The notes beneath the pieces are model-generated. The model saw only the letters and a program-made list of their open reading frames with translations. It was not told the DNA's origin and did not search any database. Source: Rubrivivax rivuli (lineage in GTDB: Bacteria > Pseudomonadota > Gammaproteobacteria > Burkholderiales > Burkholderiaceae_C). From it: 64,000 nt of DNA. The translations under genes and the position numbers were made by a program. The DNA lies in assembly GCF_004016505.1 (NCBI RefSeq), contig NZ_SACR01000001.1:124001-188000 (forward strand), given 5' to 3'. Positions 8,288-23,996 of the stretch are shown piece by piece. Positions within the stretch are counted from its first letter, which is position 1; the number at the start of each line of letters is the position of its first letter.

Positions 8288-8917
8288 TCAGCAGTTGGAA
8301 GCACCGAAGGAACCGATGCCGCTGGACGACTTCGCACTGATGGCGACACAACCGCCGCTGCTGGCAATCCAGGTGCCGCTGGGCGTGGTGCTGCTGGCGT
8401 TGCCGCCCGCGCCGCGCGCCTGGGCCAGCAGCCACAGGTTGGCGAAGGGCCGCGGCTGGCCCTCCAGGCCGACGTTGCCGCTGGCGTCCAGCCAGTAGCG
8501 GCCGGGCCACACCGGGCCCAGGGTGCGCAGCCAGGTGATCTCGGCGTCGGCGAGGTTGCGGCCGTTGAAGAACACGCCGGCCCGGCCGCCCGAAACCTGG
8601 GGTGGCAACGGCGCCCCCACGTCCAGCCCCGCGGGCGCGAAGCCCGCGGCGCCGTGGCCTTCGGCGCCCCACAGGCCCGAGCGCGGGTCGTACCACCAGC
8701 GCCCGGGCTGCAGCGGCACGCCCGTGCGGCTTTCGAGGGCCTGGCGCTGCGCGGGGGCCAGCACGCGGCCGTTGACGATCACGGCGGCCGGGGCTGCCGC
8801 GGGGTCCGCCCCGGGTGGGGCCGCGGTGGCCTGGGCCATGGGCACGGCCAGCGCCATCCAGAGAGATGAGGGGAGGAAGCAGGCCCGCCAAGGCAGGCCC
8901 CGGTGCAAGACAGACAT
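8288..8917 (-). CDS. Secreted protein with an internal tandem duplication (NGR...W.D..SG..G.EG), function unknown
   Basis: This 209-aa protein has a signal peptide (ACFLPSSLWMALAVPMAQATA). The ATG at 8917 is preceded by GGAG at 9 bases; an in-frame TTG at 8932 is less likely. Two related segments are visible. Residues 49-87 run NGRVLA...PGRWWYDPRSGLWGAEG. Residues 118-153 run NGRNLA...PGRYWLDASGNVGLEG. They share NGRxLA, PGR[WY]WxD, SG and GxEG. The tail is Ser/Gly/Thr-rich and ends in Cys (two Cys in the last 20 residues). Its partner downstream is the lipoprotein gene, and the SARP-like regulator gene is divergent. Confidence 0.7.
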   Translation of the reverse strand: MSVLHRGLPWRACFLPSSLWMALAVPMAQATAAPPGADPAAAPAAVIVNGRVLAPAQRQALESRTGVPLQPGRWWYDPRSGLWGAEGHGAAGFAPAGLDVGAPLPPQVSGGRAGVFFNGRNLADAEITWLRTLGPVWPGRYWLDASGNVGLEGQPRPFANLWLLAQARGAGGNASSTTPSGTWIASSGGCVAISAKSSSGIGSFGASNC

Positions 8918-8980
8918 GGCGTGGATCTCCAAAGGGGGCTACGACCGGGTCAGTCTGGGCAGGCGCTGCGCGAGCGGGGC

Positions 8981-9022
8981 TCCCTCCGCCGAGGGGCCGC
9001 GTTCCCTGGCCGTTCCCTGGCC
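8981..9022 (+). promoter_or_regulatory. Candidate SARP-type operator: heptamer direct repeats in 11/22-bp phase
   Basis: TCCCTGG occurs at 9003-9009 and again at 9014-9020, inside a perfect 11-bp tandem repeat (9001-9011 and 9012-9022). A degenerate copy, TCCCTCC, lies at 8981-8987, exactly 22 bp before the first. The last heptamer ends 8 bp before the -10-like TACACT at 9029. SARP activators of actinomycetes are known to bind heptamers repeated every 11 or 22 bp, with the last one 8 bp from the -10. The downstream gene encodes a SARP-like protein, so autoregulation is a reasonable inference. Confidence 0.5.
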
Positions 9023-9028
9023 CTTGCC

Positions 9029-9034
9029 TACACT
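9029..9034 (+). promoter_or_regulatory. Candidate -10 element of the SARP-like regulator gene
   Basis: TACACT lies 56 bases before the GTG start. No recognisable -35 hexamer is present at the usual distance; the heptamer repeats occupy that place, as expected for an activator-dependent promoter. The 13-mer containing it (9024-9036) recurs upstream of the alpha/beta hydrolase gene at 54823-54835. Confidence 0.4.
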
Positions 9035-9084
9035 GGCGCGAGCGCCGTTCCGCCTTCATCCCCGCGTAGACCTCGCTGCCGGCC

Positions 9085-12000
9085 GTGCTGCTCCAGAGCC
9101 CCCTTCGCCCTGCCCCCGAGCTGGCCTTGCACGGCCCGGTGCGCCTGGCCGGGCGCGTGCTGCCCGACGAGCGCCCGACGCAGCTGCTGGTGCTGCTGGC
9201 CTGCCGCGGCGGGGTGCTGCCGCGCCACGAAGCGGCCGCGCAGCTGTGGCCGGCGCTGGACGAGGCCGCGCGCCTGCGCAACCTGCGCAAGACGCTGCAC
9301 CGGCTGCGCCAGCAGCACGGCGATGCGCCCCTGGCGGCCGAGCCCTCGCGCCTGCAGCTGCTGGCCGCCACCGACGTGGCCGCCATCGAAGCCGCACTGC
9401 GGGAGGGCCGTGCCGCCGAGGCGCTGGGCCGGCTGCACGGGCCCTTGGCCGAAGGCCTCTGCGCCGACGAAGCCGCGCCGCCCTGGCTGCAGGCGGCCCG
9501 CGATCAGGCCCTGGCGCGGTGGCGGCGCGTGCTGCTCGCGGCGCTGCCGACGCTGGACGCCGCGCGCGCCGAGGCCGAACTCGAACGCCTGCGGGCGCTG
9601 GACCCGCTGGACGAACCGCTGCTGCGCGCCCACCTCGAACGGCTGGCCGCCGCCGGGCGGCGCGAAGCCTGGTTGCGCGAGCGGCGCCTGCATGAACAAC
9701 GCCTGCAGGCGGCCCAAGGCACGCGCTGCACGGCGTTGCCGGCCGACCCCGGCCCGGCGCCCGACGACCGCCGCGCCCCGCCCGCGGCGGCTACGCCCGG
9801 CTTCATCGGCCGCGACGACGAACTCGAACGCCTGCAGCCGTTGCTGGCCCGCCCGGGTCTGCGTCTGCAGCTGCGCGGGCCCGGCGGTGTCGGCAAGACG
9901 CGCCTGGCGGCCGAGCTGGCGCGGCAGGCCGCCCGCTTCGGGCTGGCGCTGGTGTGGTGGCCCTTGGCCGAGGCCGACAGCACCGCCGCCGCGCTCGGCC
10001 GCCTGGCCGCCGAACTGGGGGCCGACCTGGGCCCGCCGGGCGCCGAGATCGCAGCACTGGCCGCCGCGCTGCGCCGCCGCCCCACGCTGGTGGTGGCCGA
10101 CAACGCCGAGCACCTGCTGGAAGCGCCGGACCGCGAACCGGCGAGCGCTGCGGCCTCAGGCTTCACGGCGGCGCTGCAGGCCCTGGCGAGTGCCGCCCCC
10201 GAGGTGCGCTGGCTGATCACCTCGCGCCAGGCCGCGGCGCTGGACGGTGTGCACGACGTCGCCGTCGGCGGGCTGGACCTGCCCGACCCTGCCGACCCAC
10301 CGGGCGCCGTGCTGCGCAGCGCCGCCGTGCGGCTGCTGGTGGCCCGCGCCAGCGCGCTGCAGCCGGGCTTCGAGGCGCGGCCGCAGGCCGCCGGGCTGGG
10401 CCGGCTGGCGCGGGCCCTGGCGGGCCACCCGCTGGCGCTGGAGCTGGTGGCGGCGCAGCTGCGCAGCACCCCCGCCGCCACCCTGGCCGCCGAGGCCGAG
10501 GCTGGCGACGCCCCCGCGGCGCTGGAGGCCCTGCTCGCCGCCGCCTGGCGCACGCTGCCCCCGCCCTTGCAGGCCGCGCTGGTGCGTGTGGCGGTGCTGC
10601 CGGCGAGCCTGTCGCGCGCCGCGCTGCTGGCCGGTGGTGGGCTGCGGCCCGAGCGGCTGCAGGCCATCGTGCTGCGTTCCTGGCTAGAGCCCGAGCCGGC
10701 GAGTGACGGGGCCGCGGCGCCCCACCCCACCACTGACGATGGCACCGCCGCAGGCCGCCCCGACGCCGCCCCCACACGCTGGCGCCTGCACCCGCTGCTG
10801 CGCGCCTGGCTGCGGCGCCACCACGCCGCCGATGCCGCCACGGCCGCTGCCGCGCAGCAGGCCGCGGCGGCCGCGGTGATGGCCGAGCTGCAAAGCCTGC
10901 TGGCGCCGGGCGGCACCGACCGCCCCGGCGCGCTCGACCGCCTGGAGATCGAGCTGCCGATGCTGCGCCTGGCGCTGGACCTGGCCGTGGCCCGGGCCGA
11001 CGCCGAGGCGCTGGCCGCGCTGGTGCGGGCGCTGGCAGCGCTGTTCGAGCTGCGCGGCCGCCGCAATGAAGGCCTGGCGCTGCTGGCCGATGTGGCCGCG
11101 CGCCTGGCCGCGGCACCGGCCGGCCGCCGAGGGGCGGTGCGCGCGCCGCTGCAGTCGGCCCGCGCGCTGCTGTGCTACCGCGCCGGCCACCACGAAGCAG
11201 CGCTGCTGCTCGCCCGCGGCCTGGCGCGTGCCGCCCCGCGTGAACGTGCCACCGCGGCCCGCACGGTGGGCCTGGTGCACTGGGGGCGTGGCGAACTGCC
11301 CGCGGCGCGGCGGGCCTTCGAACGCGCCCATGCGCTGGCCGTCGAACACGGCTGCGACGACCTCGTGCCCGAGGCCATCAACAACCTGGCCCTGGTGGAC
11401 CACATGGCCGGCCGCGAAGCCGAGGCCGAGCGCGGCTACCGCCGCGTGGCGCAGCTGGCGCAGGCCCGCGGCTCGGTGCGCCTGCAGGCGCTGGCGCTGC
11501 TGAACCTGGGCTCGCTGCTGCACCCCGCCGGCCGCGGGCGCGCCGCGCGTGAGGCGCTGCAGGCGGCCCTGGCGCTGCTGGACGCCCACGGCCTGCATTC
11601 GCTGGTGCCCCATGTGCTGGCCAACCTGGCCGGTGCGCTGCTGGAGATCGGCGACGCGGAAGCCGTGGCCGCGCTGCGGGCCCTGCTGCCCCGCCTGCAG
11701 GCCGCGCTGCCGGCCGGTGAGGCCGCGCTGCGCGTGGCGCTGCGCCAGGCCGAGGCCCTGCTGCACGCGCGCCATGGCGACCCGCTCGAAGCCTGGGCAC
11801 CGCTGCAGGCCGGCTGGCGCGATGCCGTGGCGCTGGGCCTGCAGCCGCTGCAGCTCGGCCTGGTGCTGGGCGCGGTGCAGGCCTGGGCGGCGGCCGGGCA
11901 GCGCGCCCGTGCGCTGGCCTGGCTGGCCTGGCAGCAGCAGCAACCCGCGCAATGGGACGCTGACCGCCGCGAAGGCGCGCGGCTGTGGAGCCTGCTGCGC

Positions 12001-12102
12001 CCCAGCGAGGCCGAAGCCGCCGCGGCGCGGCAGGCGGCCGCGGCGCTGAGCCTCGCCGATCTCGGCCAGGCGCTCGAAGAGGCCGCGGGCCCCGCAGGCT
12101 GA
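9085..12102 (+). CDS. SARP/AfsR-type transcriptional regulator with P-loop ATPase and TPR-like region
   Basis: This is a 1005-aa protein. Residues 1-95 resemble the winged-helix domain of SARP regulators (LHGPVRLAGRVLP, LLVLLACRGGVLPRHEAAAQLWP, LRNLRKTLHRLRQQHGD). Residues 95-210 form a helical BTAD-like region. A P-loop follows: FIGRDDELERL, Walker A GPGGVGKT (265-272), Walker B-like TLVVADNAEHLLE, and LITSRQAA. From about residue 600 to the end it is almost all alpha-helical Ala/Leu repeats with TPR character (AINNLALVDHMAGREAEAERGYRR, LLNLGSLLHPAGRG). It starts at a GTG and is divergent from the secreted pair. Such proteins couple nucleotide switching to promoter activation; the effector is unknown. 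Confidence 0.8.
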   Translation: MLLQSPLRPAPELALHGPVRLAGRVLPDERPTQLLVLLACRGGVLPRHEAAAQLWPALDEAARLRNLRKTLHRLRQQHGDAPLAAEPSRLQLLAATDVAAIEAALREGRAAEALGRLHGPLAEGLCADEAAPPWLQAARDQALARWRRVLLAALPTLDAARAEAELERLRALDPLDEPLLRAHLERLAAAGRREAWLRERRLHEQRLQAAQGTRCTALPADPGPAPDDRRAPPAAATPGFIGRDDELERLQPLLARPGLRLQLRGPGGVGKTRLAAELARQAARFGLALVWWPLAEADSTAAALGRLAAELGADLGPPGAEIAALAAALRRRPTLVVADNAEHLLEAPDREPASAAASGFTAALQALASAAPEVRWLITSRQAAALDGVHDVAVGGLDLPDPADPPGAVLRSAAVRLLVARASALQPGFEARPQAAGLGRLARALAGHPLALELVAAQLRSTPAATLAAEAEAGDAPAALEALLAAAWRTLPPPLQAALVRVAVLPASLSRAALLAGGGLRPERLQAIVLRSWLEPEPASDGAAAPHPTTDDGTAAGRPDAAPTRWRLHPLLRAWLRRHHAADAATAAAAQQAAAAAVMAELQSLLAPGGTDRPGALDRLEIELPMLRLALDLAVARADAEALAALVRALAALFELRGRRNEGLALLADVAARLAAAPAGRRGAVRAPLQSARALLCYRAGHHEAALLLARGLARAAPRERATAARTVGLVHWGRGELPAARRAFERAHALAVEHGCDDLVPEAINNLALVDHMAGREAEAERGYRRVAQLAQARGSVRLQALALLNLGSLLHPAGRGRAAREALQAALALLDAHGLHSLVPHVLANLAGALLEIGDAEAVAALRALLPRLQAALPAGEAALRVALRQAEALLHARHGDPLEAWAPLQAGWRDAVALGLQPLQLGLVLGAVQAWAAAGQRARALAWLAWQQQQPAQWDADRREGARLWSLLRPSEAEAAAARQAAAALSLADLGQALEEAAGPAG

Positions 12103-12192
12103 GCGCGCGCCCGCCGGGCCGGCAGGCCTTGCCAGGCGGGCCCCCGCCCACCGGGGCCCCCGCACGCGGGTGGCCTGCGGCCAGGGCCGGGC

Positions 12193-12198
12193 TACGAT
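12193..12198 (+). promoter_or_regulatory. Candidate -10 element of recQ
   Basis: TACGAT lies only 12 bases before the recQ ATG at 12211, in the 108-base GC-rich gap after the regulator gene. If used, the transcript would have a very short leader, and no Shine-Dalgarno sequence is visible. No good -35 was found. Confidence 0.3.
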
Positions 12199-12210
12199 CC
12201 CGACCCTGCC

Positions 12211-14118
<1,908 letters not shown>

Positions 14119-14260
14119 GGCCTCCTCATTTATGTCGGCGGCACGCAAAATCTAAGCAATGGGCGGGTCGACGGGGGCATACTCCGCCGGTCGCTCACGA
14201 CGGTGAGCCTCTGTGCCCGGGCATGCCGGGACGGCCAGGAGCAGCACCAACTTGCCGCCT

Positions 14261-17268
<3,008 letters not shown>

Positions 17269-17272
<4 letters not shown>

Positions 17273-19410
17273 GCGTGCACGGCCTGAAGCAGCGCGTCGA
17301 AGCGCGCGACCGCCTGCTCATGCAGGCCGAAAGCGTTGGGCAACTGCTCAACGAGCAACTGCTGGGCGCGGTGGCCCGCGGCGAGCTGGGTCTGATCGAA
17401 GAGGCAGCACGCCGCCACGATGCGAAGCTGGGCGAGCTGACCGAGAACCTGCGCATCTACCAGGCCGAGCTTCACGCACAGGCCGATGAGCTGCAGGCCA
17501 GCCAGGCCCGCACCGAGGCCCTGGCCGAACGTTTCGCGACGCTGTTCGCGGGCATGCCCGTGGCCTGCATCCTCGTCACCTTCAATGGCGAGCTGCTCGA
17601 GTGCAACGAGCTGGCCACGCGGCTGCTGAAGCTGCCGAACCGGCAGACCGGATCGGTTTTTCTGCACCGCCTGCTGGACAGCGCCGACTACCAGGATCGC
17701 GTGCGACCCGCCCTGCACGAAGCCCAGGCCACCGGCGCCAGCGCGCTGGACAACGTCGGCTTCTTCGGCGAAGGCGGCCGGCGCTTCAGCGGCGATCTCT
17801 ACATCTCGCGCCTGCCCGGCACCGCCGGCACGCCCGCCGACGACCCTGGCCAGTACGTCTGCGCCGTGATCGACCGCACCGAGCACCTGCAGGACCTGCG
17901 CGCACTCGAAGCCTCGGAAGAAGCGCTGCGCCAGAGCGAGGCCTTCCTGGCCGAATCGGCGCGCCTGGCGCGCGTGGGCGGCTGGGAACTCACGCTGCGG
18001 CCGCACACGCTGCGCTGGTCGGCCCAGCTGCGACAGATGCTGGAGCTGCCGGCCGACGCGCCGGCCTCGCTGGAAGCCACGCTGGCGCTGTGCGCGCCCT
18101 ACGACCGCAAGAGTTTCGCCGGTGCGGTGGCGCGGGCCGAGCTGGGCCAGCCCTTCGAGATCGAGATCGACATGCTCACGGCGCAGCATCGTGCGTTGCG
18201 CGTGCTGGCCGTGGGCTCGGCCCACATCGCCGACGGCCAGGTGCTGCGGGTCAGCGGTGCGCTGCAGGACATCACCAGCCAGCATCACGTGCGCCGGCAA
18301 CTCGGCGACCTGACCGAACGCCTGGCCATCGCCAACGAGGCCGGCGGCATCGGCGTCTGGGACTGGAACCTCGCCGACGGCACGCTGGATTTCGACGCAC
18401 GCCTCTGCGAACTGCTGGGCGTGCGGGCCACGCCGTCTGGCACGCTGCTGGACGCCCTGGCGCCGCTCTTGCTGCCGCACGAACGCGACCACCTGCACGC
18501 CGCGCTGGGCGTGGCGCTGAGCCGCCTGGAGCCGCTCAACGTGGAGTTGCAGCGCGCCGACGAGGCGGGCGCCGAGCGCTGGCTGCACGTGACCGGCCGC
18601 GCCCATGCCGATGCCCAGGGCCGCGTGCAGCGCGTGATCGGCTGCGCCTGGGACAGCAGCCCCGAACACGAGGCCTTGCGCCTGCTGGCGGCGAAAGAGG
18701 CCGCCGAAAGCGCCAACCAGGCCAAGAGCGCCTTCCTTTCGCGCATGAGTCACGAACTGCGCACGCCGCTGAACGCCATCCTTGGCTTCGCGCAGCTGAT
18801 GCGTCTGGAAGCGCAGGCCGGCGATCTGGTGCTCAAGCCCCACCGCGTGACGCTGATCGAAAACGCCGCGCGACACCTGCTGGAGCTGGTCAATGAGGTG
18901 CTCGACGTCTCGCGCATCGAGGCCGGCAGGGTGGCCGTGCAACTGGCCCCTGTCGACCTGCGCCGCTGCCTCACCGAAGCCCTGCCCATGGTGCAGGGCC
19001 TGGCCGAGCGCCTGGGTGTGCAGCTCGACGACCAGGCCGGACAGGGAAGCGCCTGCTGGGTGATGGCCGACGGCCTGAGGTTGCGCGAGGTGCTCATCAA
19101 CCTGGTTTCCAACGCCATCAAGTACAACGTGCCGGGCGGGCGGGTCGACTGCAGCATCGAACTGCAGGAAGAAAAGGTGCTGCTTCACGTGGCCGACACT
19201 GGCGTGGGTCTCAGCGCCGCCCAGCAGGCCGAGCTGTTCCAGCCTTTCAACCGCGTGGGCGCCGAAAGCTCGGGCATCGAGGGTTCGGGCATGGGCCTCT
19301 TTGTCAGCCGCCGCTTCATCGAGCTGATGGGCGGGCAGATCACGCTGACCAGCGCACCGGGCGAAGGCACGACGGTCACGGTGCGGCTGCCGGGTGCGCC
19401 TCAGGGCTGA
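17269..19410 (+). CDS. PAS-domain sensor histidine kinase (soluble)
   Basis: This is a 713-aa protein. The ATG overlaps the stop of the CheB-CheR gene (ATGA) and has GGAGG at good spacing, which decides this start over upstream in-frame codons. Residues 1-75 are coiled coil. Two or three PAS-like modules follow up to about 465 ([63 protein letters not shown]). HisKA carries the phospho-accepting His in [19 protein letters not shown]. The ATPase domain has N box [11 protein letters not shown]1 ADTGVGLS and G2 [11 protein letters not shown]. No membrane segments and no receiver are present, so the response regulator is elsewhere. Confidence 0.9.
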
Positions 19411-19426
19411 AAACGGCCCGCATGGC

Positions 19427-19432
19427 TATCAT
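19427..19432 (+). promoter_or_regulatory. Candidate -10 element of uvrA
   Basis: TATCAT lies 25 bases before the uvrA ATG, in the 46-base gap after the kinase gene. The surrounding 11-mer TGGCTATCATG also occurs before moaC at 25708-25718. No LexA box was seen here, so SOS control of this uvrA is not supported by the sequence. Confidence 0.35.
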
Positions 19433-19456
19433 GGCCGGTTGCCCTCAGCCGCCGCC

Positions 19457-22420
<2,964 letters not shown>

Positions 22421-22431
22421 GGGCGCGGTGC

Positions 22432-22854
22432 TCAGGCCGTGATGGGCCGCGCGTGTTCCACCATGTCGGTGAACAGCAGTTCCAGCGCGGCGGGCCGCAT
22501 CTCGTAGGGGTCGAACTCGGCCTGCGCGCCGTACTTCAGGAAGATGGCACGGTGGGCCTCGGTGGTGCTGACCAGGCCCATGGCCCAGGCGCCATAGAGA
22601 CGCTGGTCGATTTCCTTGTACGACAGGATGGCCGGCTCGCGGTGGCGCGGGTCGAGCAGGATGCGGTGGTACAGCGCGTTCACGACGCGGTGGTCGCCCT
22701 CCAAGCACTGCAGGAAGATGCCATTGCTGAGGATCAGCGCGCCCGTCACGCCCAGCGGGCCGTTGTTGCGCTGCGAGCTGCGCACGATGTCCTTCACCTC
22801 CACGGGTGAGAGCATGCCGGCGCTGCGGCTGGCGTAGATCAGGCGGATCAGCAT
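22432..22854 (-). CDS. Short BLUF-domain blue-light photoreceptor
   Basis: This 140-aa protein consists of a BLUF domain plus a short helical C-terminal cap. The FAD-photocycle residues are all in place: Tyr7 (LIRLIYASR), Asn31 (SSQRNNGPLGVTG), Gln49 (GIFLQCLEG), and the Trp90/Met92 pair (YGAWAMGLV). This matches the PixD numbering shifted by one. No output domain is fused, so signalling must go through a protein partner. The gene converges on uvrA; the kinase and CheB-CheR genes lie further along on the opposite strand. The partner is not evident from the context. Confidence 0.9.
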   Translation of the reverse strand: MLIRLIYASRSAGMLSPVEVKDIVRSSQRNNGPLGVTGALILSNGIFLQCLEGDHRVVNALYHRILLDPRHREPAILSYKEIDQRLYGAWAMGLVSTTEAHRAIFLKYGAQAEFDPYEMRPAALELLFTDMVEHARPITA

Positions 22855-22953
22855 GGGCCCTCCAGGGCGGTTGGCGGCGCGGGGCGCGCATCGTAAGCCG
22901 CGCGCGCCCCGCGCCGCAGCAGCCCATGAAAAGGCCCCGACGGGCAGGCCATG

Positions 22954-22976
22954 AAAAAAGGCCCCGAGGGGCCTTT
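22954..22976 (-). terminator. Rho-independent terminator after the SWIB gene
   Basis: On the minus strand, a stem AAAGGCCC / GGGCCTTT with a 4-base loop is followed by a run of T. It lies about 25 bases past the SWIB stop codon and is a strong factor-independent terminator for that gene. Confidence 0.85.
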
Positions 22977-23001
22977 GGCGTTCAACAGGCCGAAGCCCGT
23001 T

Positions 23002-23445
23002 TCACTTGAGGTGGCTGCTGATCAGCTTGGTCATCTCGAACATCGAGACCTGCGCCTTGCCCAGCACTTCCTTGAGCTTGGCGTCGGCGTTGATCAGGGT
23101 CTTCTTGGCCTTGTCCTGCAGGCCGTTCTTCTTGATGTACTCCCAGACCTTCTTGGTCACCTCGGTGCGCGGCAGGGCCGCCGAACCGATGATGCCGGCC
23201 AGCGCGGCGCTGGGGGTCAGGGGCTTCATGAAGGCGGCGCTGGGGGTGCGCTTCTTCGCGGGGGCCGCGGCCTTCTTGGCCGGAGCGGCCGCCTTCTTCG
23301 CCGGAGCCGCCTTCTTCGCGGGCGCTGCCGCCTTCTTGGCCGGAGCGGCCTTCTTCGCGTGAGCAGCGGCCTTCTTGGCCGGAGCGGCCTTCTTCGCGGC
23401 CGTTTTCGCAGGGGCTTTCGCCGGGGCTTTTTTCGCAGTTGCCAT
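23002..23445 (-). CDS. Histone-H1-like Lys/Ala/Pro repeat protein with C-terminal SWIB domain
   Basis: This is a 147-aa protein. Residues 1-65 are a low-complexity basic tail built on a 13-residue period (AAPAKKAAAPAKK) resembling eukaryotic H1 tails and bacterial AlgP/HctB-like proteins. Residues 70-147 form a SWIB/MDM2-type domain (FMKPLTPSAALAGIIG, LPRTEVTKKVWEYIKKNGL, LINADAKLKEVLGK, VSMFEMTKLISSHLK). It probably binds DNA as a nucleoid-associated protein. Start: the ATG at 23445 has GGAG at 9 bases, whereas the ATG 15 bases upstream contains that GGAG within its own codons. A strong terminator follows. Confidence 0.85.
   Translation of the reverse strand: MATAKKAPAKAPAKTAAKKAAPAKKAAAHAKKAAPAKKAAAPAKKAAPAKKAAAPAKKAAAPAKKRTPSAAFMKPLTPSAALAGIIGSAALPRTEVTKKVWEYIKKNGLQDKAKKTLINADAKLKEVLGKAQVSMFEMTKLISSHLK
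23249..23420 (-). repeat. Coding tandem repeat (basic Ala/Pro/Lys tail)
   Basis: Near-identical 18-21-base units encoding AAPAKK and AAAPAKK are repeated about eight times inside the SWIB gene. Such arrays expand and contract by slippage, so the tail length is likely to vary among strains. They lie inside an open frame and have no spacer/repeat alternation. Confidence 0.75.
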
Positions 23446-23636
23446 TTGGATGTTCTCCATCAGTGGATGAGGGATGCCGCTTGCCGCGCAAGCCCTGCAT
23501 CACCTTCGTGCGCGGGCCTGTCTTTCCTGGGAAACGTGCAGGCGCGATGGTAATGCGCCTGTTTGGCACTGAGAAGCGGTTTTCCCAGGCAAAAGCTGCT
23601 TTCGCACCACGATTTGCGCCGCGTTATGCTGGGTGC

Positions 23637-23996
23637 ATGAAGATCATCGTGCGTTGGTTGCTCCTGGCCGCAGCGCTGCTGCTGGTGGCCCACCTCTACA
23701 GCGGCGTGCAGGTGGCCAGTTTCACCGCAGCCCTCGTCGCCGCATTCGTGCTCGGTTTGTTCAACACGCTGGTGCGACCGCTGCTGGTGCTGCTGACACT
23801 GCCGGTGACATTGCTGACGCTGGGGCTGTTCCTCTTCGTCATCAACGCGCTGATGTTCTGGGCCTCGGCCAGCGTGCTGGACGGCTTCAACGTCACCGGC
23901 TTCAGCGCCGCGCTGATCGGCTCGCTGCTCTACAGCCTGTGCGGCATGGTCATCGACGTGGCCGTGGAGCGCCTGTTCACGCGCAGCCCCAGCTGA
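23637..23996 (+). CDS. Phage-holin-family-4-like small membrane protein
   Basis: This 119-aa protein has four hydrophobic segments (IIVRWLLLAAALLLVAHLY; FTAALVAAFVLGLFNTLV; PVTLLTLGLFLFVINALMFW; FSAALIGSLLYSLCGMVID). The signature LGLFNTLVRPLLVLLTLPVTLLTLGLF is shared by the holin_4_2/YvlD family of small inner-membrane proteins. Despite the family name no phage genes are nearby, and the role is unknown. The ATG at 23637 begins the first membrane segment; upstream in-frame sequence is not membrane-like and would run into the SWIB promoter region. The stop abuts that of the convergent M48 gene. Confidence 0.85.
   Translation: MKIIVRWLLLAAALLLVAHLYSGVQVASFTAALVAAFVLGLFNTLVRPLLVLLTLPVTLLTLGLFLFVINALMFWASASVLDGFNVTGFSAALIGSLLYSLCGMVIDVAVERLFTRSPS

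Noticed and set aside
23249..23420. Tandem repeats resembling a CRISPR or satellite array
   Set aside because: The units are contiguous, in frame and encode the basic tail of the SWIB protein. There are no spacers.
23637..23996. Prophage remnant suggested by a holin-like protein
   Set aside because: It is the only phage-named gene, the family includes many non-phage membrane proteins, and the neighbours are housekeeping genes.
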